Of a stretch of 44,447 nucleotides of DNA, positions 30,633 to 38,123 are shown piece by piece. Each line of letters begins with the position of its first letter. The first letter of the stretch is position 1. The position numbers were made by a program, and so were the translations under genes. The notes under the pieces are model-generated. The model ran no database searches. It saw nothing but the letters and a program-made list of their open reading frames with translations, and was not told the DNA's origin. The stretch spans positions 1 to 44,447 of the forward strand of contig VBHB01000180.1 in assembly GCA_005880315.1 (NCBI GenBank). Direction: 5' to 3'. The DNA is from Chloroflexota bacterium (GTDB lineage: Bacteria > Chloroflexota > Dormibacteria > Dormibacterales > Dormibacteraceae).

Positions 30633-32138
30633 CTAGGCGACGACGTCGATCCAGACCAGGCCGGGCGGCAGCGGGACGACCTTGCCGCTGACCGTGAAAG
30701 TGAGCGGACCGTTGTGGTCGGGCGCACTCCATGTGGCCTGGTAACCCATTCCCTTGTAATAGATCTGCGCTGCGCCACCTGAATCCAGGTTGAAGTCGTG
30801 GATGTGGGCCCCGTGCCCGTCGCCGACGTTGACCAGGCTTTCCGCCGTGTGCAGCTGAATCACCATCTCGATGCGTAGCGGTTTGTTGAGGCTGGCGTCC
30901 TGGTACGCGTGGCCCTCCTCCGATTTCTGGTAGGTGCCCATCAGCGGGTCGTATGAGTAGACCGAGTAGTGCTCGGGGATGCTCAAGCTCCCGGCCAGGC
31001 TGCCACCGACTAGATCGGGTCGGGCCTTGACGACCGTGAACGGGGCGATTCCAGAGAAATAGTTCTGCTCGGCGGCGTTGACCGATGGCCCCTTGATCAT
31101 GAGGTTGTCGGGCGCATACCGTGCGCTGCTGCGGTACATGTAACCGATCGTGTCGAAGAACTGTGGCACGGGATCGGCCGCCGCGCGGCTGCGAGTGGCC
31201 TGCGACTCGCCAGACTGAAACAGCAAGCCCTTGTAATGCCGCGCGATCTTCAGCGATATGAACCGGCTGGAGCGCATCGGCCCGATGAGGTCGGGAGCGT
31301 TCTGGAAGATCGCGGTGCACCGCGTGATGCCACCCTCGGCCAGGTACTCGAAGACGACGGCCGCCGCCTGGAGGCCGTTCTGGTCGCGAGCGTAGTAATC
31401 GTTGGGCACCTGGATCAGCGCCGGGTACTTGAGCGCGGTGGTGTGCTCGTGATCGTGGTAGTAGAGGCCGGTTTTCAGCGTGAACGTCCCCGGCACGTGG
31501 TGCCCGGTCTGGTCACGGCCGCCCGATCCCATCTGCAGGACCAGCGGCCCCGAAGGCATCCCTTGCGTGGAGATCGTGGCGCTGCGATCGTCGGTCGCCC
31601 AGGTCAGGTTCGCCTGCGTCGTGCCGACGTCGACACGGACAGTCGTCGGTTCCATCGCGTCGTTGAAGTTGAATGTGAGCGGCGTGCCCGGGTCGACCTC
31701 CGAGCCGACGCGATGGTGGCTGAGGTCGGTGATCGGTCCCAGCGTAACGGTGTAGCTGGTGAGGTCAGTCAACGCTTTCGCCGGCGAAAACGCGTACTCG
31801 GTCTGTCCAGAGATCGACTGCATGTCACCGTCAACGGCCGGCGCGATGGAGAAGGCCTTGGCGACTACATCGATGGCCACCGGCCGGCTGAAGGTAAAGA
31901 CCACACGCGTGAACGTCGGAACGTCCTTCGCGCCGTTGGCCAGGTTGAGGCCGACCGAAGTCGGCATCGCGTTCTCGAATGCGAGGACGCCGCCGCCCGC
32001 GGTCAGGAGCACGGCGACGACTGCGGCCAGCGCGATCCAGGCTCGGCCGACAATGCGGCGCGTGCGTCGGGGGCGCTTGCGCGAATAGGCCGCGACGGCC
32101 CAGGGCTCGGTTTCTTGCAGGGACGTGGGGAGCGACAA
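30633..32138 (-). CDS. DUF3048 (YerB-type) membrane-anchored protein with Ig-like domain
   Basis: About 501 aa from TTG 32138; the frame is open to GTG 32213, which would overlap the DUF971 gene by 43 nt, so the start is uncertain. A basic stretch (RKRPRRTRRIVGRAW) precedes one TM helix (IALAAVVAVLLTAGGGVLAF). A bacterial Ig-like/SbsA-type domain follows (FTRVVFTFSRPVAIDVV ... FSPAKALTDLTSYTVTLG). DUF3048 then covers the rest: PALIQVPNDYYARDQNGLQAAAVVFEYLAEGGITRCTAIF, IGPMRSSRFISLKIARHYKGLLFQSGES and the C-terminal GAHIHDFNLDSGGAAQIYYKGMGYQATW. Exported, of unknown function; YerB is the B. subtilis relative. Confidence 0.87.
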   Translation of the reverse strand: MSLPTSLQETEPWAVAAYSRKRPRRTRRIVGRAWIALAAVVAVLLTAGGGVLAFENAMPTSVGLNLANGAKDVPTFTRVVFTFSRPVAIDVVAKAFSIAPAVDGDMQSISGQTEYAFSPAKALTDLTSYTVTLGPITDLSHHRVGSEVDPGTPLTFNFNDAMEPTTVRVDVGTTQANLTWATDDRSATISTQGMPSGPLVLQMGSGGRDQTGHHVPGTFTLKTGLYYHDHEHTTALKYPALIQVPNDYYARDQNGLQAAAVVFEYLAEGGITRCTAIFQNAPDLIGPMRSSRFISLKIARHYKGLLFQSGESQATRSRAAADPVPQFFDTIGYMYRSSARYAPDNLMIKGPSVNAAEQNYFSGIAPFTVVKARPDLVGGSLAGSLSIPEHYSVYSYDPLMGTYQKSEEGHAYQDASLNKPLRIEMVIQLHTAESLVNVGDGHGAHIHDFNLDSGGAAQIYYKGMGYQATWSAPDHNGPLTFTVSGKVVPLPPGLVWIDVVA

Positions 32139-32170
32139 CGGAGCGCGCGGATTATCCCATTTTGGTACGG

Positions 32171-32458
32171 CTAGGTAGCGGACTTCCTGGCCCGGCATTC
32201 CGGGCAGTCGCACATCGAGCGCAGGAGGCCGAAGGTGTAGAGCCCGGTCGAGTGGCCGCTCTCGAATGCGATCTGCAGCGCGTACTGCCCGACCAGCGCG
32301 ACGTTCTGCACGCGAAGCTCATCCGCCTCCAGGCTCTGGACCCGAGCGAGGCGGCCGGGCGAGCCGGCCTCGCCACGGCATTCTGCGCACGGGCAGGCCC
32401 AGCGAAGGCTCTCGCCCGAGTAGCTGCTTCGGTGCCCGTCCTCCCAGGCGATGACCAT
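32171..32458 (-). CDS. DUF971 family protein
   Basis: 95 aa from ATG 32458. Family motifs: IAWEDGHRSSYSGESLRWACPCAEC, VALVGQYALQIAFESGHSTGLYTFGLLRSMCDCPEC. The domain (also found in gamma-butyrobetaine hydroxylase N-termini and beside Mrp proteins) carries Cys pairs able to hold metal. The first beta strand appears to begin upstream of the ATG, where codons back to about 32510 read plausibly (DADRERQV) but contain no ATG/GTG/TTG, only CTG 32515. It lies directly downstream of the mrp gene, a common neighbourhood that suggests Fe-S cluster work. Confidence 0.85.
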   Translation of the reverse strand: MVIAWEDGHRSSYSGESLRWACPCAECRGEAGSPGRLARVQSLEADELRVQNVALVGQYALQIAFESGHSTGLYTFGLLRSMCDCPECRARKSAT

Positions 32459-32519
32459 GACCTGGCGTTCGCGGTCGGCGTCGACAGTGAGCGGGAAGGG
32501 GTCCGGGTCTCTCAGGTCG

Positions 32520-33596
32520 CTACCGAACGCTGATCACCGGCAGCTGCCGGAAGGACTGGATCGAGGTTCGCGCGGCGACCTGGGACGCGATCTCGACGAA
32601 GGCTCGCGCCCCCGCCGACTCGGGACGCGAGATGACGACGGGCGTGCCGGCGTCGGCGTCCTCGCGAATCGATTCCTCCAGCGGCACCGCTCCAAGAAAC
32701 GGGACACCAAGGCGCTGGGCGGCGGCCTCGGCACCGCCGTGGCTGAAGATCTCGTGTCGGTGGCCGCAGCTCGGGCAGATGTACCAGCTCATGTTCTCGA
32801 TGAGCCCAAGCGGAGTGACGTTCAGCTTGCGAAACATCTGCAGGGCTTTGATGGCGATGTCGGTCGCAACGTCCTGCGGCGTGCAGACGATGGCGACGCC
32901 GGTGATCGGGATCGCCTGCGCAAGTGTGAGGGACGCGTCGCCGGTGCCCGGTGGTAGATCGATGACCAGGTAGTCGAGGCGGCCCCAATCGACCTGGGTC
33001 ATCAGCGCCTCGATCGCCTTACCCACCATCGGCCCGCGGTAGACAGTGGGCTGGCCGCCAGGATAGATATGGCCGAACGACATCACTTTGAGGCCGTGCG
33101 CCAGGATCGGCTGCAGCTGGCCGTTGACCTGCTCGGGCACGGTGCGCGAACCGGTCATGGTCGGCACGGACGGGCCCAGGATGTCAGCGTCGAGAAGGCC
33201 GACGTCGGCGCCCGCCTTCATCAAGGCGGCGGCCAGGTTCACCGCGACCGTCGACTTGCCGACGCCACCCTTTCCGGACGCAACCGCGATCGTCTGCTTG
33301 ACCCCGGGAAGGACCTCGCTGGGCTTGGGCCGCATGAACGCTTGGCGGACGTTCGCCGTCATCCGCACCTGAACCTCGCTTACGCCGGGGATCTCGCCGA
33401 CCAGGTCATGGGCCTGGGTCTTGAAGCGATCGCGGACCGGGCAGGCCGGCGTGGTGAGCTCGAACGTGAAGCTGACCTTGCCCTGCGGGCTGACGTCGAG
33501 CTCCTTGATCATTCCGAGGCTCACGACGTCGCGACCCAGGTCTGGATCCTGAATCGTGGCGAGCACGTCGAGCACCTGTTGTGACGTGGGGGCCAT
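32520..33596 (-). CDS. mrp: Mrp/ApbC-type iron-sulfur cluster carrier ATPase
   Basis: 358 aa from ATG 33596. Residues 1-90 are the MIP18/DUF59 domain (VLATIQDPDLGRDVVSLGMIKEL, ELTTPACPVRDRF). The P-loop domain has the deviant Walker A G-K-G-G-V-G-K-S-T near 110, DADILGPSVPTMTG, VIDLPPGTGDASLTLAQ and TPQDVATDI. The C-P-S-C-G-H motif near 275 supplies the two cysteines that hold a bridging 4Fe-4S cluster in the dimer. It delivers clusters to apoproteins in the cytosol. TAACAT lies 8 nt before the start. Divergent from the uracil-DNA glycosylase gene. Confidence 0.95.
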   Translation of the reverse strand: MAPTSQQVLDVLATIQDPDLGRDVVSLGMIKELDVSPQGKVSFTFELTTPACPVRDRFKTQAHDLVGEIPGVSEVQVRMTANVRQAFMRPKPSEVLPGVKQTIAVASGKGGVGKSTVAVNLAAALMKAGADVGLLDADILGPSVPTMTGSRTVPEQVNGQLQPILAHGLKVMSFGHIYPGGQPTVYRGPMVGKAIEALMTQVDWGRLDYLVIDLPPGTGDASLTLAQAIPITGVAIVCTPQDVATDIAIKALQMFRKLNVTPLGLIENMSWYICPSCGHRHEIFSHGGAEAAAQRLGVPFLGAVPLEESIREDADAGTPVVISRPESAGARAFVEIASQVAARTSIQSFRQLPVISVR

Positions 33597-33604
33597 GGCC
33601 ACGG

Positions 33605-33610
33605 ATGTTA
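33605..33610 (-). promoter_or_regulatory. Putative -10 hexamer TAACAT (mrp)
   Basis: On the minus strand, TAACAT is followed by 8 nt and the ATG at 33596. Confidence 0.4.
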
Positions 33611-33652
33611 CCGGGCTACGAGACCGGACCACGCCCCGCCCGTGGACGGATG

Positions 33653-33658
33653 TACTTT
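33653..33658 (+). promoter_or_regulatory. Putative leaderless -10 hexamer TACTTT
   Basis: TACTTT is followed by exactly 6 nt and the ATG at 33665. Confidence 0.5.
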
Positions 33659-33664
33659 CGGTGC

Positions 33665-34271
33665 ATGACAGAACGTTCGGGACCGGCGGCGATGCGGAAC
33701 TTGCAGGTCGCGTGCCGCGCATGCCATGTCTGCGTAGAGGAAGGCATCATCCCCGAGGCCAACCCGACTTTCGCGGGTGAGTCGGGTGCTCCTTTCTTCC
33801 TTGTCGGGCAGGCGCCAGGCCCCGCCGAGCGCCAGACTCGCCGCCCCTTTTCGGGCCGCGCGGGCAAGGAGCTCGACCGCTGGATGCTGCGAGCCGGATT
33901 CGCCAGCGCTGAAGAGTTCCGCCACCTCACCTACATCGCGGCTCTCATGCGCTGTTTTCCCGGCCGCAACCGAACCGGTACCGGAGATCTCTGGCCGCCG
34001 CCCGCCGCGGTCAAGAACTGCGCTCACTGGCTCGACGCCGAGCTCGGGCTGCTCCAGCCACAGGTCATCATCCTGGTCGGCCAGATGGCGATCGCCCGCT
34101 TTCTCGGGCCGGGTCCGTTGGAGGAGCGGGTATCGCCGGCGCCTCGAACGAGCCCTGGCGCTGATCAGAAGGCTGCGCGTGAGCTTGCAACAGGATCCAA
34201 AGGCGACGCGCGCGCGAGCATCCGCTAGGCTGACGGCCAGCGCAGTTTCGGCAGCAAAGAGGAGGGAGTGA
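33665..34271 (+). pseudogene. Uracil-DNA glycosylase (4Fe-4S type), frameshifted by an internal deletion
   Basis: ATG 33665. The N-terminal part is a normal family 4/5 UDG: VACRACHVC (cluster cysteines), FFLVGQAPGPAERQTRRPFSGRAGKELDRWM, YIAALMRCFPGRN, KNCAHWLDAELGLLQPQVIILVGQMAIARFLGPGPLEER. At about 34130 the homologous sequence changes frame and resumes as RRRLERALALIRRLR, the final helix. The segment normally carrying the H-P-S-G catalytic/DNA-contact motif (some 30-40 residues) is missing, and the lost length is 2 modulo 3. In the first frame the chain ends at 34228 after unrelated residues. Removal of uracil from DNA by this copy is unlikely if the sequence is right. Confidence 0.82.
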
Positions 34272-34591
34272 TGGCGAAGTACCTGTTCGTTTTCTACGGT
34301 GGCGGCATGCCCGAGACACAGGCCGCGCAGGCCCGGGTCTTGAAGCAATGGGGCACGTGGTATGGAAAGCTCGGCCAAGCGGTCGTCGACATGGGCAACC
34401 CTTTTTCGGGTGCGGTGAACAAGATCAAGGCTGACGGCACTGTTTCCAAGGGGCCCATCGGCCAGAGGGCAAGCGGCTACACCATCGTCGACGCGGGTTC
34501 GCTGGACGCCGCCACCAAGATGGCTAAGGGCTGTCCGATCCTGAAGAGCGGCGGGCAGATCGCGGTCTACGAAACCCTCAGCATGATGTAG
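34271..34591 (+). CDS. YCII-like domain protein (106 aa)
   Basis: ATG 34271 with AGGAGG (34260-34265) 5 nt upstream, a clear Shine-Dalgarno. It begins MAKYLFVFYGGGMPETQAAQARVLKQWGTWYGKLGQAVVDMGNPF and ends YTIVDAGSLDAATKMAKGCPILKSGGQIAVYETLSM. This is the ferredoxin-like alpha-beta fold of YCII/DGPF-type proteins, with the A-x-x-x-A-x-x-C-P element. It is cytosolic; the function of most members is unknown. It is followed by rsmE 15 bp later. Confidence 0.82.
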   Translation: MAKYLFVFYGGGMPETQAAQARVLKQWGTWYGKLGQAVVDMGNPFSGAVNKIKADGTVSKGPIGQRASGYTIVDAGSLDAATKMAKGCPILKSGGQIAVYETLSMM

Positions 34592-34606
34592 CCGGGTCGG
34601 CTGTTT

Positions 34607-35281
34607 TTGCCGTCGTTCTTCGCGCAGCGTGAAGGTGGGCGCGCCGTCATCACCGGCGGCGATGCCCGCCACCTCGCCCGCTCATTGCGTGCGCGAGTGG
34701 GGGAGGAGATCCAGGTCGTCGACCCGGCCGGCTCTCTGCTCACGGTCCGTCTCGACCGTGTTTCCGTGGAGCGTGTCGAGGGCGTGATCGTCGCCGAACA
34801 CGAACACCGGCCGGAACCGGAAGCGAGGATAACCGTCGCCATCGCGCAGCTGCCCGCGCCGGCGCTGGAGCTCGTGCTATCGCGTTGCACCGAGATCGGC
34901 GCATTCGCCTTTCGCATCTTTTCAGCGGACCGCAGCGTGGCCCGCGGCGCCAAGCTCGAGCGCTGGAACACCATCTGCCGCGAGGCCGCGATGCTGGCTG
35001 GGCGGGCGAGGGTTCCCGAGGTCGCCGGTCCTTCGACCTTCGACGAGGTGGTCGCGCAGTCCGAACATCCCTTGATGCTCGTGCGCGGCGCGCCCGCAGC
35101 GCTCGCCGGTATGGCCGAGCCGCAAGACCTCACCCTGCTCGTCGGCCCCGAAGGCGGCTGGTCCGAGCGCGAGCTCGCGACGGTTCCGCTCCAGGCCGGG
35201 CTCGGGCCGCGCAACTTACGGGCTGACACCGCCGCGCTGGTCGGGCTGGCCGTGGCGCTGGCCGCTCGCCGGGAGATTTGA
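34607..35281 (+). CDS. rsmE: 16S rRNA (uracil1498-N3)-methyltransferase
   Basis: 224 aa from TTG 34607. The start gives MPSFFAQ, matching the family N-terminus; no better start exists upstream. The N-terminal PUA-like domain (DARHLARSLRARVGEEIQVVDPAGSLLTVRL) is followed by a SPOUT methyltransferase domain with a trefoil knot: LSRCTEIGAFAFRIFSADRSVA, REAAMLAGRARVPEV, LLVGPEGGWSERE and LGPRNLRADTAAL. The last two motifs bind SAM. It methylates U1498 of 16S rRNA in the assembled small subunit. Likely co-transcribed with the YCII-like gene. Confidence 0.93.
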   Translation: MPSFFAQREGGRAVITGGDARHLARSLRARVGEEIQVVDPAGSLLTVRLDRVSVERVEGVIVAEHEHRPEPEARITVAIAQLPAPALELVLSRCTEIGAFAFRIFSADRSVARGAKLERWNTICREAAMLAGRARVPEVAGPSTFDEVVAQSEHPLMLVRGAPAALAGMAEPQDLTLLVGPEGGWSERELATVPLQAGLGPRNLRADTAALVGLAVALAARREI

Positions 35282-35302
35282 TCGCTACCCGCTGACGCTT
35301 CG

Positions 35303-35313
35303 TTATGAGATAA
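35303..35313. promoter_or_regulatory. Small palindrome abutting the nrtR start
   Basis: TTAT-GAG-ATAA ends one nt before the ATG at 35315. An outer CTTC/GAAG pair (35298-35301/35317-35320) flanks it. The position fits an NrtR operator controlling the nrtR-nad operon, but it does not closely match a consensus I can recall. TTGATC at 35278 could act as -35. Confidence 0.4.
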
Positions 35314-35314
35314 G

Positions 35315-36091
35315 ATGAAGCACGAGATGGTGGAGCACTTGCCGAGGCATGGCGCTTCCGAAGCGCAGGCGGCCCTGGATGCCGCGAGCTGCCCCGTGGC
35401 GGTCGACCTGGCGGTCTTCACCCTGGCCGGACGTGAGCTCAGCGTGCTGCTGAACCAGAGACGAGAGTCGCCTTACCCCGGTTTCTGGGCGCTCCCCGGC
35501 GGCCTGCACCGCCCGGGCACGTCCCTCGACGACCAGGCTCGATCCCTGCACCAGGGCATCACCGGCCTCGAAAGCGGCTGGATCGAGCAGCTGAAGACCT
35601 TTCACCGGCCGCAGCAGACAGACCGCTCCGGCCAGGTGGTGGTACCCGGGCGCGACCCGCGGGGTGACGTGATCGCTGTGGCTTACATCGCGATCGTGCC
35701 CAGCGCACAGGCGGAGAGCTGCACCGACGCGGGCGGTGAAACCCACCAGGAGTGGCATCCGGTCCGCCGCCTCCCGGTGCAGATGGCGTTCGACCATCGC
35801 GAGATCGTCGATTACGCCGTGCGCCGCCTCCGCAGCAAGGTCGGTTACTCGTCCCTCGGCTTCCAGCTGCTGCCTTCTGAATTCACGATTTCCGAGCTCC
35901 AGCACGTGTATGAAGCGGTGCTCGGCCTCTCCATCAACCGCGGCAACTTCTGGCGGAAGGTCGTCGACCGCGGCGTCATCGAGCCGACGGGGAAGGAGCG
36001 GAGCGTGCGAGGTAAGCGCGCATATCTCTTCCGGTTCACCCAGCAGGCCTTCGGCCTGCGTGAGGAGCCCGATGGTTTCATCGAGGCCTGA
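35315..36091 (+). CDS. nrtR: NrtR, Nudix-related transcriptional regulator of NAD metabolism
   Basis: 258 aa. Residues ~25-165 are a Nudix-fold domain (VDLAVFTLAGRELSVLLNQRRESPYPGFWALPGGLHRPGTSLDDQA) in which the catalytic Nudix box R-E-x-x-E-E is replaced (QGITGLESG), as in NrtR, which senses ADP-ribose without hydrolysing it. The C-terminal winged helix is LLPSEFTISELQHVYEAVLGLSINRGNFWRKVVDRGVIEPTGKERSVRGKRAYLFRF. It stands first in front of nadC-nadA-nadB, the classic regulon. Its 3' end overlaps nadC by 20 nt. Confidence 0.93.
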   Translation: MKHEMVEHLPRHGASEAQAALDAASCPVAVDLAVFTLAGRELSVLLNQRRESPYPGFWALPGGLHRPGTSLDDQARSLHQGITGLESGWIEQLKTFHRPQQTDRSGQVVVPGRDPRGDVIAVAYIAIVPSAQAESCTDAGGETHQEWHPVRRLPVQMAFDHREIVDYAVRRLRSKVGYSSLGFQLLPSEFTISELQHVYEAVLGLSINRGNFWRKVVDRGVIEPTGKERSVRGKRAYLFRFTQQAFGLREEPDGFIEA

Positions 36092-36926
36092 GCTCGACGA
36101 TCTGATCGCCTCGGCGTTGAGGGAAGACCTCGGCGGCGAGATGCGCGATACCGACGTCACCACACATCACGTCGTCGACGCGGACCTGATGGGTGAAGCG
36201 AAGATCATCGCCAAGAGCCCCGGTGTTCTCAGCGGCGCCAGCGCGGCCGCGCGCGTCTTCGAGATGGTGCGGCCGCCGTGCGAATACTTCGCGCTCGTGC
36301 CTGACGGGACCCGCCTCGAGACGGGGATGCTCGCGGCGAGAATCGCCGGCCCACTCGGCTCGATCCTCACCGCGGAGCGCACCGCGCTCAACTTCCTGCA
36401 GCGCCTCTCGGGAATCGCGACGCTCACCCGCCGTTACGCCGACGCGCTCGCGCCTTATCCGAACGTGGTCCTTCTCGACACGCGCAAGACGACGCCTGGG
36501 CTCCGATTCCTGGAGCGCGCTGCCGTGCGCGCGGGTGGCGGCCGCAACCATCGCGCGGGACTGTGGGACGCGATCCTCATCAAGGACAACCATGTCGCCG
36601 CCGCCGGGGGCGTCCGCGCCGCCATCGAGCGCGCGCGCAGGGCCGGGATGCCGGTCGAGGTCGAGGTCGAAACCCTCGCCCAGCTGGACGAAGCGCTTGC
36701 CGCCGGCGCGGAGATCGTGCTGCTCGACAACATGTCGATCGACGACATGCGTCGCGCCGTGCAGATCAACCGGGGCCGGGCCAAGTTGGAGGCGTCGGGC
36801 GGCATGACCCTGGAGGGTGCTGTGGCAGCGGCGCAAGCCGGCGTCGACCGCATCTCCGTGGGGGCGCTCACCCATTCGGCGCCGGCCCTCGACCTGAGCC
36901 TGGAGGTGACGAAGACGTGGCGCTAG
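36072..36926 (+). CDS. nadC: Quinolinate phosphoribosyltransferase
   Basis: 284 aa from ATG 36072. It converts quinolinate and PRPP to nicotinate mononucleotide with loss of CO2, in de novo NAD synthesis. Conserved pieces: RTALNFLQRLSGIATLTRRY, LLDTRKTTPGLRFLERAAVRAGGGRNHRAGLWDAILIKDNHV (PRPP and quinolinate contacts), VEVEVETLAQLDEAL, VLLDNMSIDDM and ASGGMTLEGAVAAAQAGVDRISVGALTHSAPALDLSLEV. The length is normal. It overlaps nrtR by 20 nt and nadA by 10 nt, indicating a tightly coupled operon. Confidence 0.97.
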   Translation: MVSSRPELDDLIASALREDLGGEMRDTDVTTHHVVDADLMGEAKIIAKSPGVLSGASAAARVFEMVRPPCEYFALVPDGTRLETGMLAARIAGPLGSILTAERTALNFLQRLSGIATLTRRYADALAPYPNVVLLDTRKTTPGLRFLERAAVRAGGGRNHRAGLWDAILIKDNHVAAAGGVRAAIERARRAGMPVEVEVETLAQLDEALAAGAEIVLLDNMSIDDMRRAVQINRGRAKLEASGGMTLEGAVAAAQAGVDRISVGALTHSAPALDLSLEVTKTWR

Positions 36927-37975
36927 ATCCCCACCCGGCCGGATCGCTTCGCGATCGGGCCAGCCTCCCCACGGGGTGGGGAGGCATCTCGCTCGAGGAA
37001 GACGCCGCGGTGTACGCGCGGCGCAGCGTTCCACGCGACATCGCCGCCATGAGTGCAGAGATCCGAGCCCTGGCCCGGACGCGCAACGCCGTCGTCCTCG
37101 CGCACAACTACCAGGTGCCCGAGGTACAGGACGTGGCCGACTACGTCGGCGACTCGCTGGGTCTTTCGCGCCAGGCGGCGGCCACCGACGCCGACGTGAT
37201 CGTGTTCTGCGGCGTCCATTTCATGGCTGAAACCGCGGCCATCCTGAGCCCGAGCAAGCGCGTGCTCATACCCGACCTGGAGGCCGGCTGCTCGCTCGCG
37301 GCCACCATCAACGCCGAGCAGCTCTCGGCGTGGAAGGCCGAACATCCCGGCGCCGTGGTGGTGTCTTACGTCAACACGACCGCTGAGGTGAAGGCCCTCA
37401 GCGACTACTGCTGCACGTCGGGCAATGCCGAGCGCGTGATCCGCGCGATCCCCGAAGACCAGGAGATCCTCTTTCTTCCCGACATGTTCCTCGGCACGTA
37501 CCTGGAGAAGGTGACGGGACGGAAGATGCACGTGTGGCCGGGCGAGTGCCATGTGCACGCCGGTATCAGGCCCGCCGACATCGACCGCGCGCGAGCGGAG
37601 CATGGCGACGCCGACCTGCTCGTGCATCCCGAATGCGGATGCGCGAGCCAGTGCATGTACTTCAAGGCCAGCGGAGACATCGACGCCGAGCGCACGCACA
37701 TCATGTCGACAGAAGGGATGGTCCGGCACGCGCAGGAGCATCCGTCGCGCAGCTTCGTCGTCGCGACCGAGCTCGGCATCATGCACCGACTGAAGAAGGA
37801 GGCGCCGCAGGGACGTTTTTACGCCGCCAGCGAGCGTGCGATCTGCCGGTACATGAAGAAGATCACGCTCGAAAAGGTCCTCACCTCGCTGCGCGACGAC
37901 GTGTTCGAGGTGAAGGTGCCCGAAGACATTGCGAACAAGGCGCGCGGTGCCATTGCGCGGATGGTTGAACTTTGA
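36917..37975 (+). CDS. nadA: Quinolinate synthase
   Basis: 352 aa from GTG 36917, which overlaps the nadC stop. GTG 37010, after GAGGAAG, is an alternative that would remove a repeat-encoded N-terminus. NadA joins iminoaspartate and dihydroxyacetone phosphate to quinolinate using a 4Fe-4S cluster. The three cluster cysteines are in VFCGVHFMAETAAIL, HPECGC and AICRYMKKITLEKV. Also present: LAHNYQVPEVQDVADYVGDSLGLS, VVSYVNTTAEVKA, WPGECHVH. The first ~30 residues (PHPAGSLRDRASLPTGWGG) are encoded by a palindromic repeat (36929-36984) and are not part of the conserved fold. Confidence 0.96.
   Translation: MALDPHPAGSLRDRASLPTGWGGISLEEDAAVYARRSVPRDIAAMSAEIRALARTRNAVVLAHNYQVPEVQDVADYVGDSLGLSRQAAATDADVIVFCGVHFMAETAAILSPSKRVLIPDLEAGCSLAATINAEQLSAWKAEHPGAVVVSYVNTTAEVKALSDYCCTSGNAERVIRAIPEDQEILFLPDMFLGTYLEKVTGRKMHVWPGECHVHAGIRPADIDRARAEHGDADLLVHPECGCASQCMYFKASGDIDAERTHIMSTEGMVRHAQEHPSRSFVVATELGIMHRLKKEAPQGRFYAASERAICRYMKKITLEKVLTSLRDDVFEVKVPEDIANKARGAIARMVEL
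36929..36984 (+). repeat. Palindromic repeat copy at the nadC/nadA junction
   Basis: A 56-bp element, CCCCACCCGGCCG ... GGGGAGG, closely related to the three units between nadA and nadB. The first stem here is GATCGC-TTC-GCGATC (with TTC read as part of the loop) instead of CGCGC-TTC-GCGCG, so both sides changed together and pairing is kept. The second hairpin is CTCCCCAC/GTGGGGAG. The element lies in the nadA 5' coding region if GTG 36917 is the start, or between the genes if GTG 37010 is. Confidence 0.75.
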
Positions 37976-38049
37976 CCGAGCACCCCCACCCGGCCGCGCG
38001 CTTCGCGCGGGGCCGACCTCCCCACTGCGTGGGGAGGGTTGAACTTTGA
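37972..38049 (+). CDS. Mini-ORF 1 in the nadA-nadB repeat (25 aa)
   Basis: TTG 37972 overlaps the nadA stop (TTGA) and TGA ends at 38049. The peptide reads (M)TEHPHPAARFARGRPPHC followed by VGRVEL. The last three residues, VEL, equal the NadA C-terminus because the unit carries a copy of that end. Its stop overlaps the start of mini-ORF 2 (TTGA). There is no known family. Translation is only inferred from the coupling geometry; the SD would have to come from terminating ribosomes. Confidence 0.4.
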   Translation: MTEHPHPAARFARGRPPHCVGRVEL

Positions 38050-38123
38050 CCGAGCACCCCCACCCGGCCGCGCGCTTTGCGCGGGGCCGACCTCCCCACT
38101 GCGTGGAGAGGGTTGAACTATGA
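38046..38123 (+). CDS. Mini-ORF 2 in the nadA-nadB repeat (25 aa)
   Basis: TTG 38046 overlaps the mini-ORF 1 stop by TTGA, and the stop TGA at 38121-38123 overlaps the ATG of mini-ORF 3. The peptide is identical to mini-ORF 1 except Gly21 to Glu (GGG to GAG). GGGGAGG at 38031-38037 lies 8 nt upstream as a Shine-Dalgarno, inside a hairpin. Translation is inferred. Confidence 0.4.
   Translation: MTEHPHPAARFARGRPPHCVERVEL

Noticed and set aside
35600-35630. Active Nudix hydrolase reading for the 35315 gene
   Set aside because: The catalytic Nudix box acidic residues are missing and a C-terminal winged helix plus nad neighbours fit NrtR.
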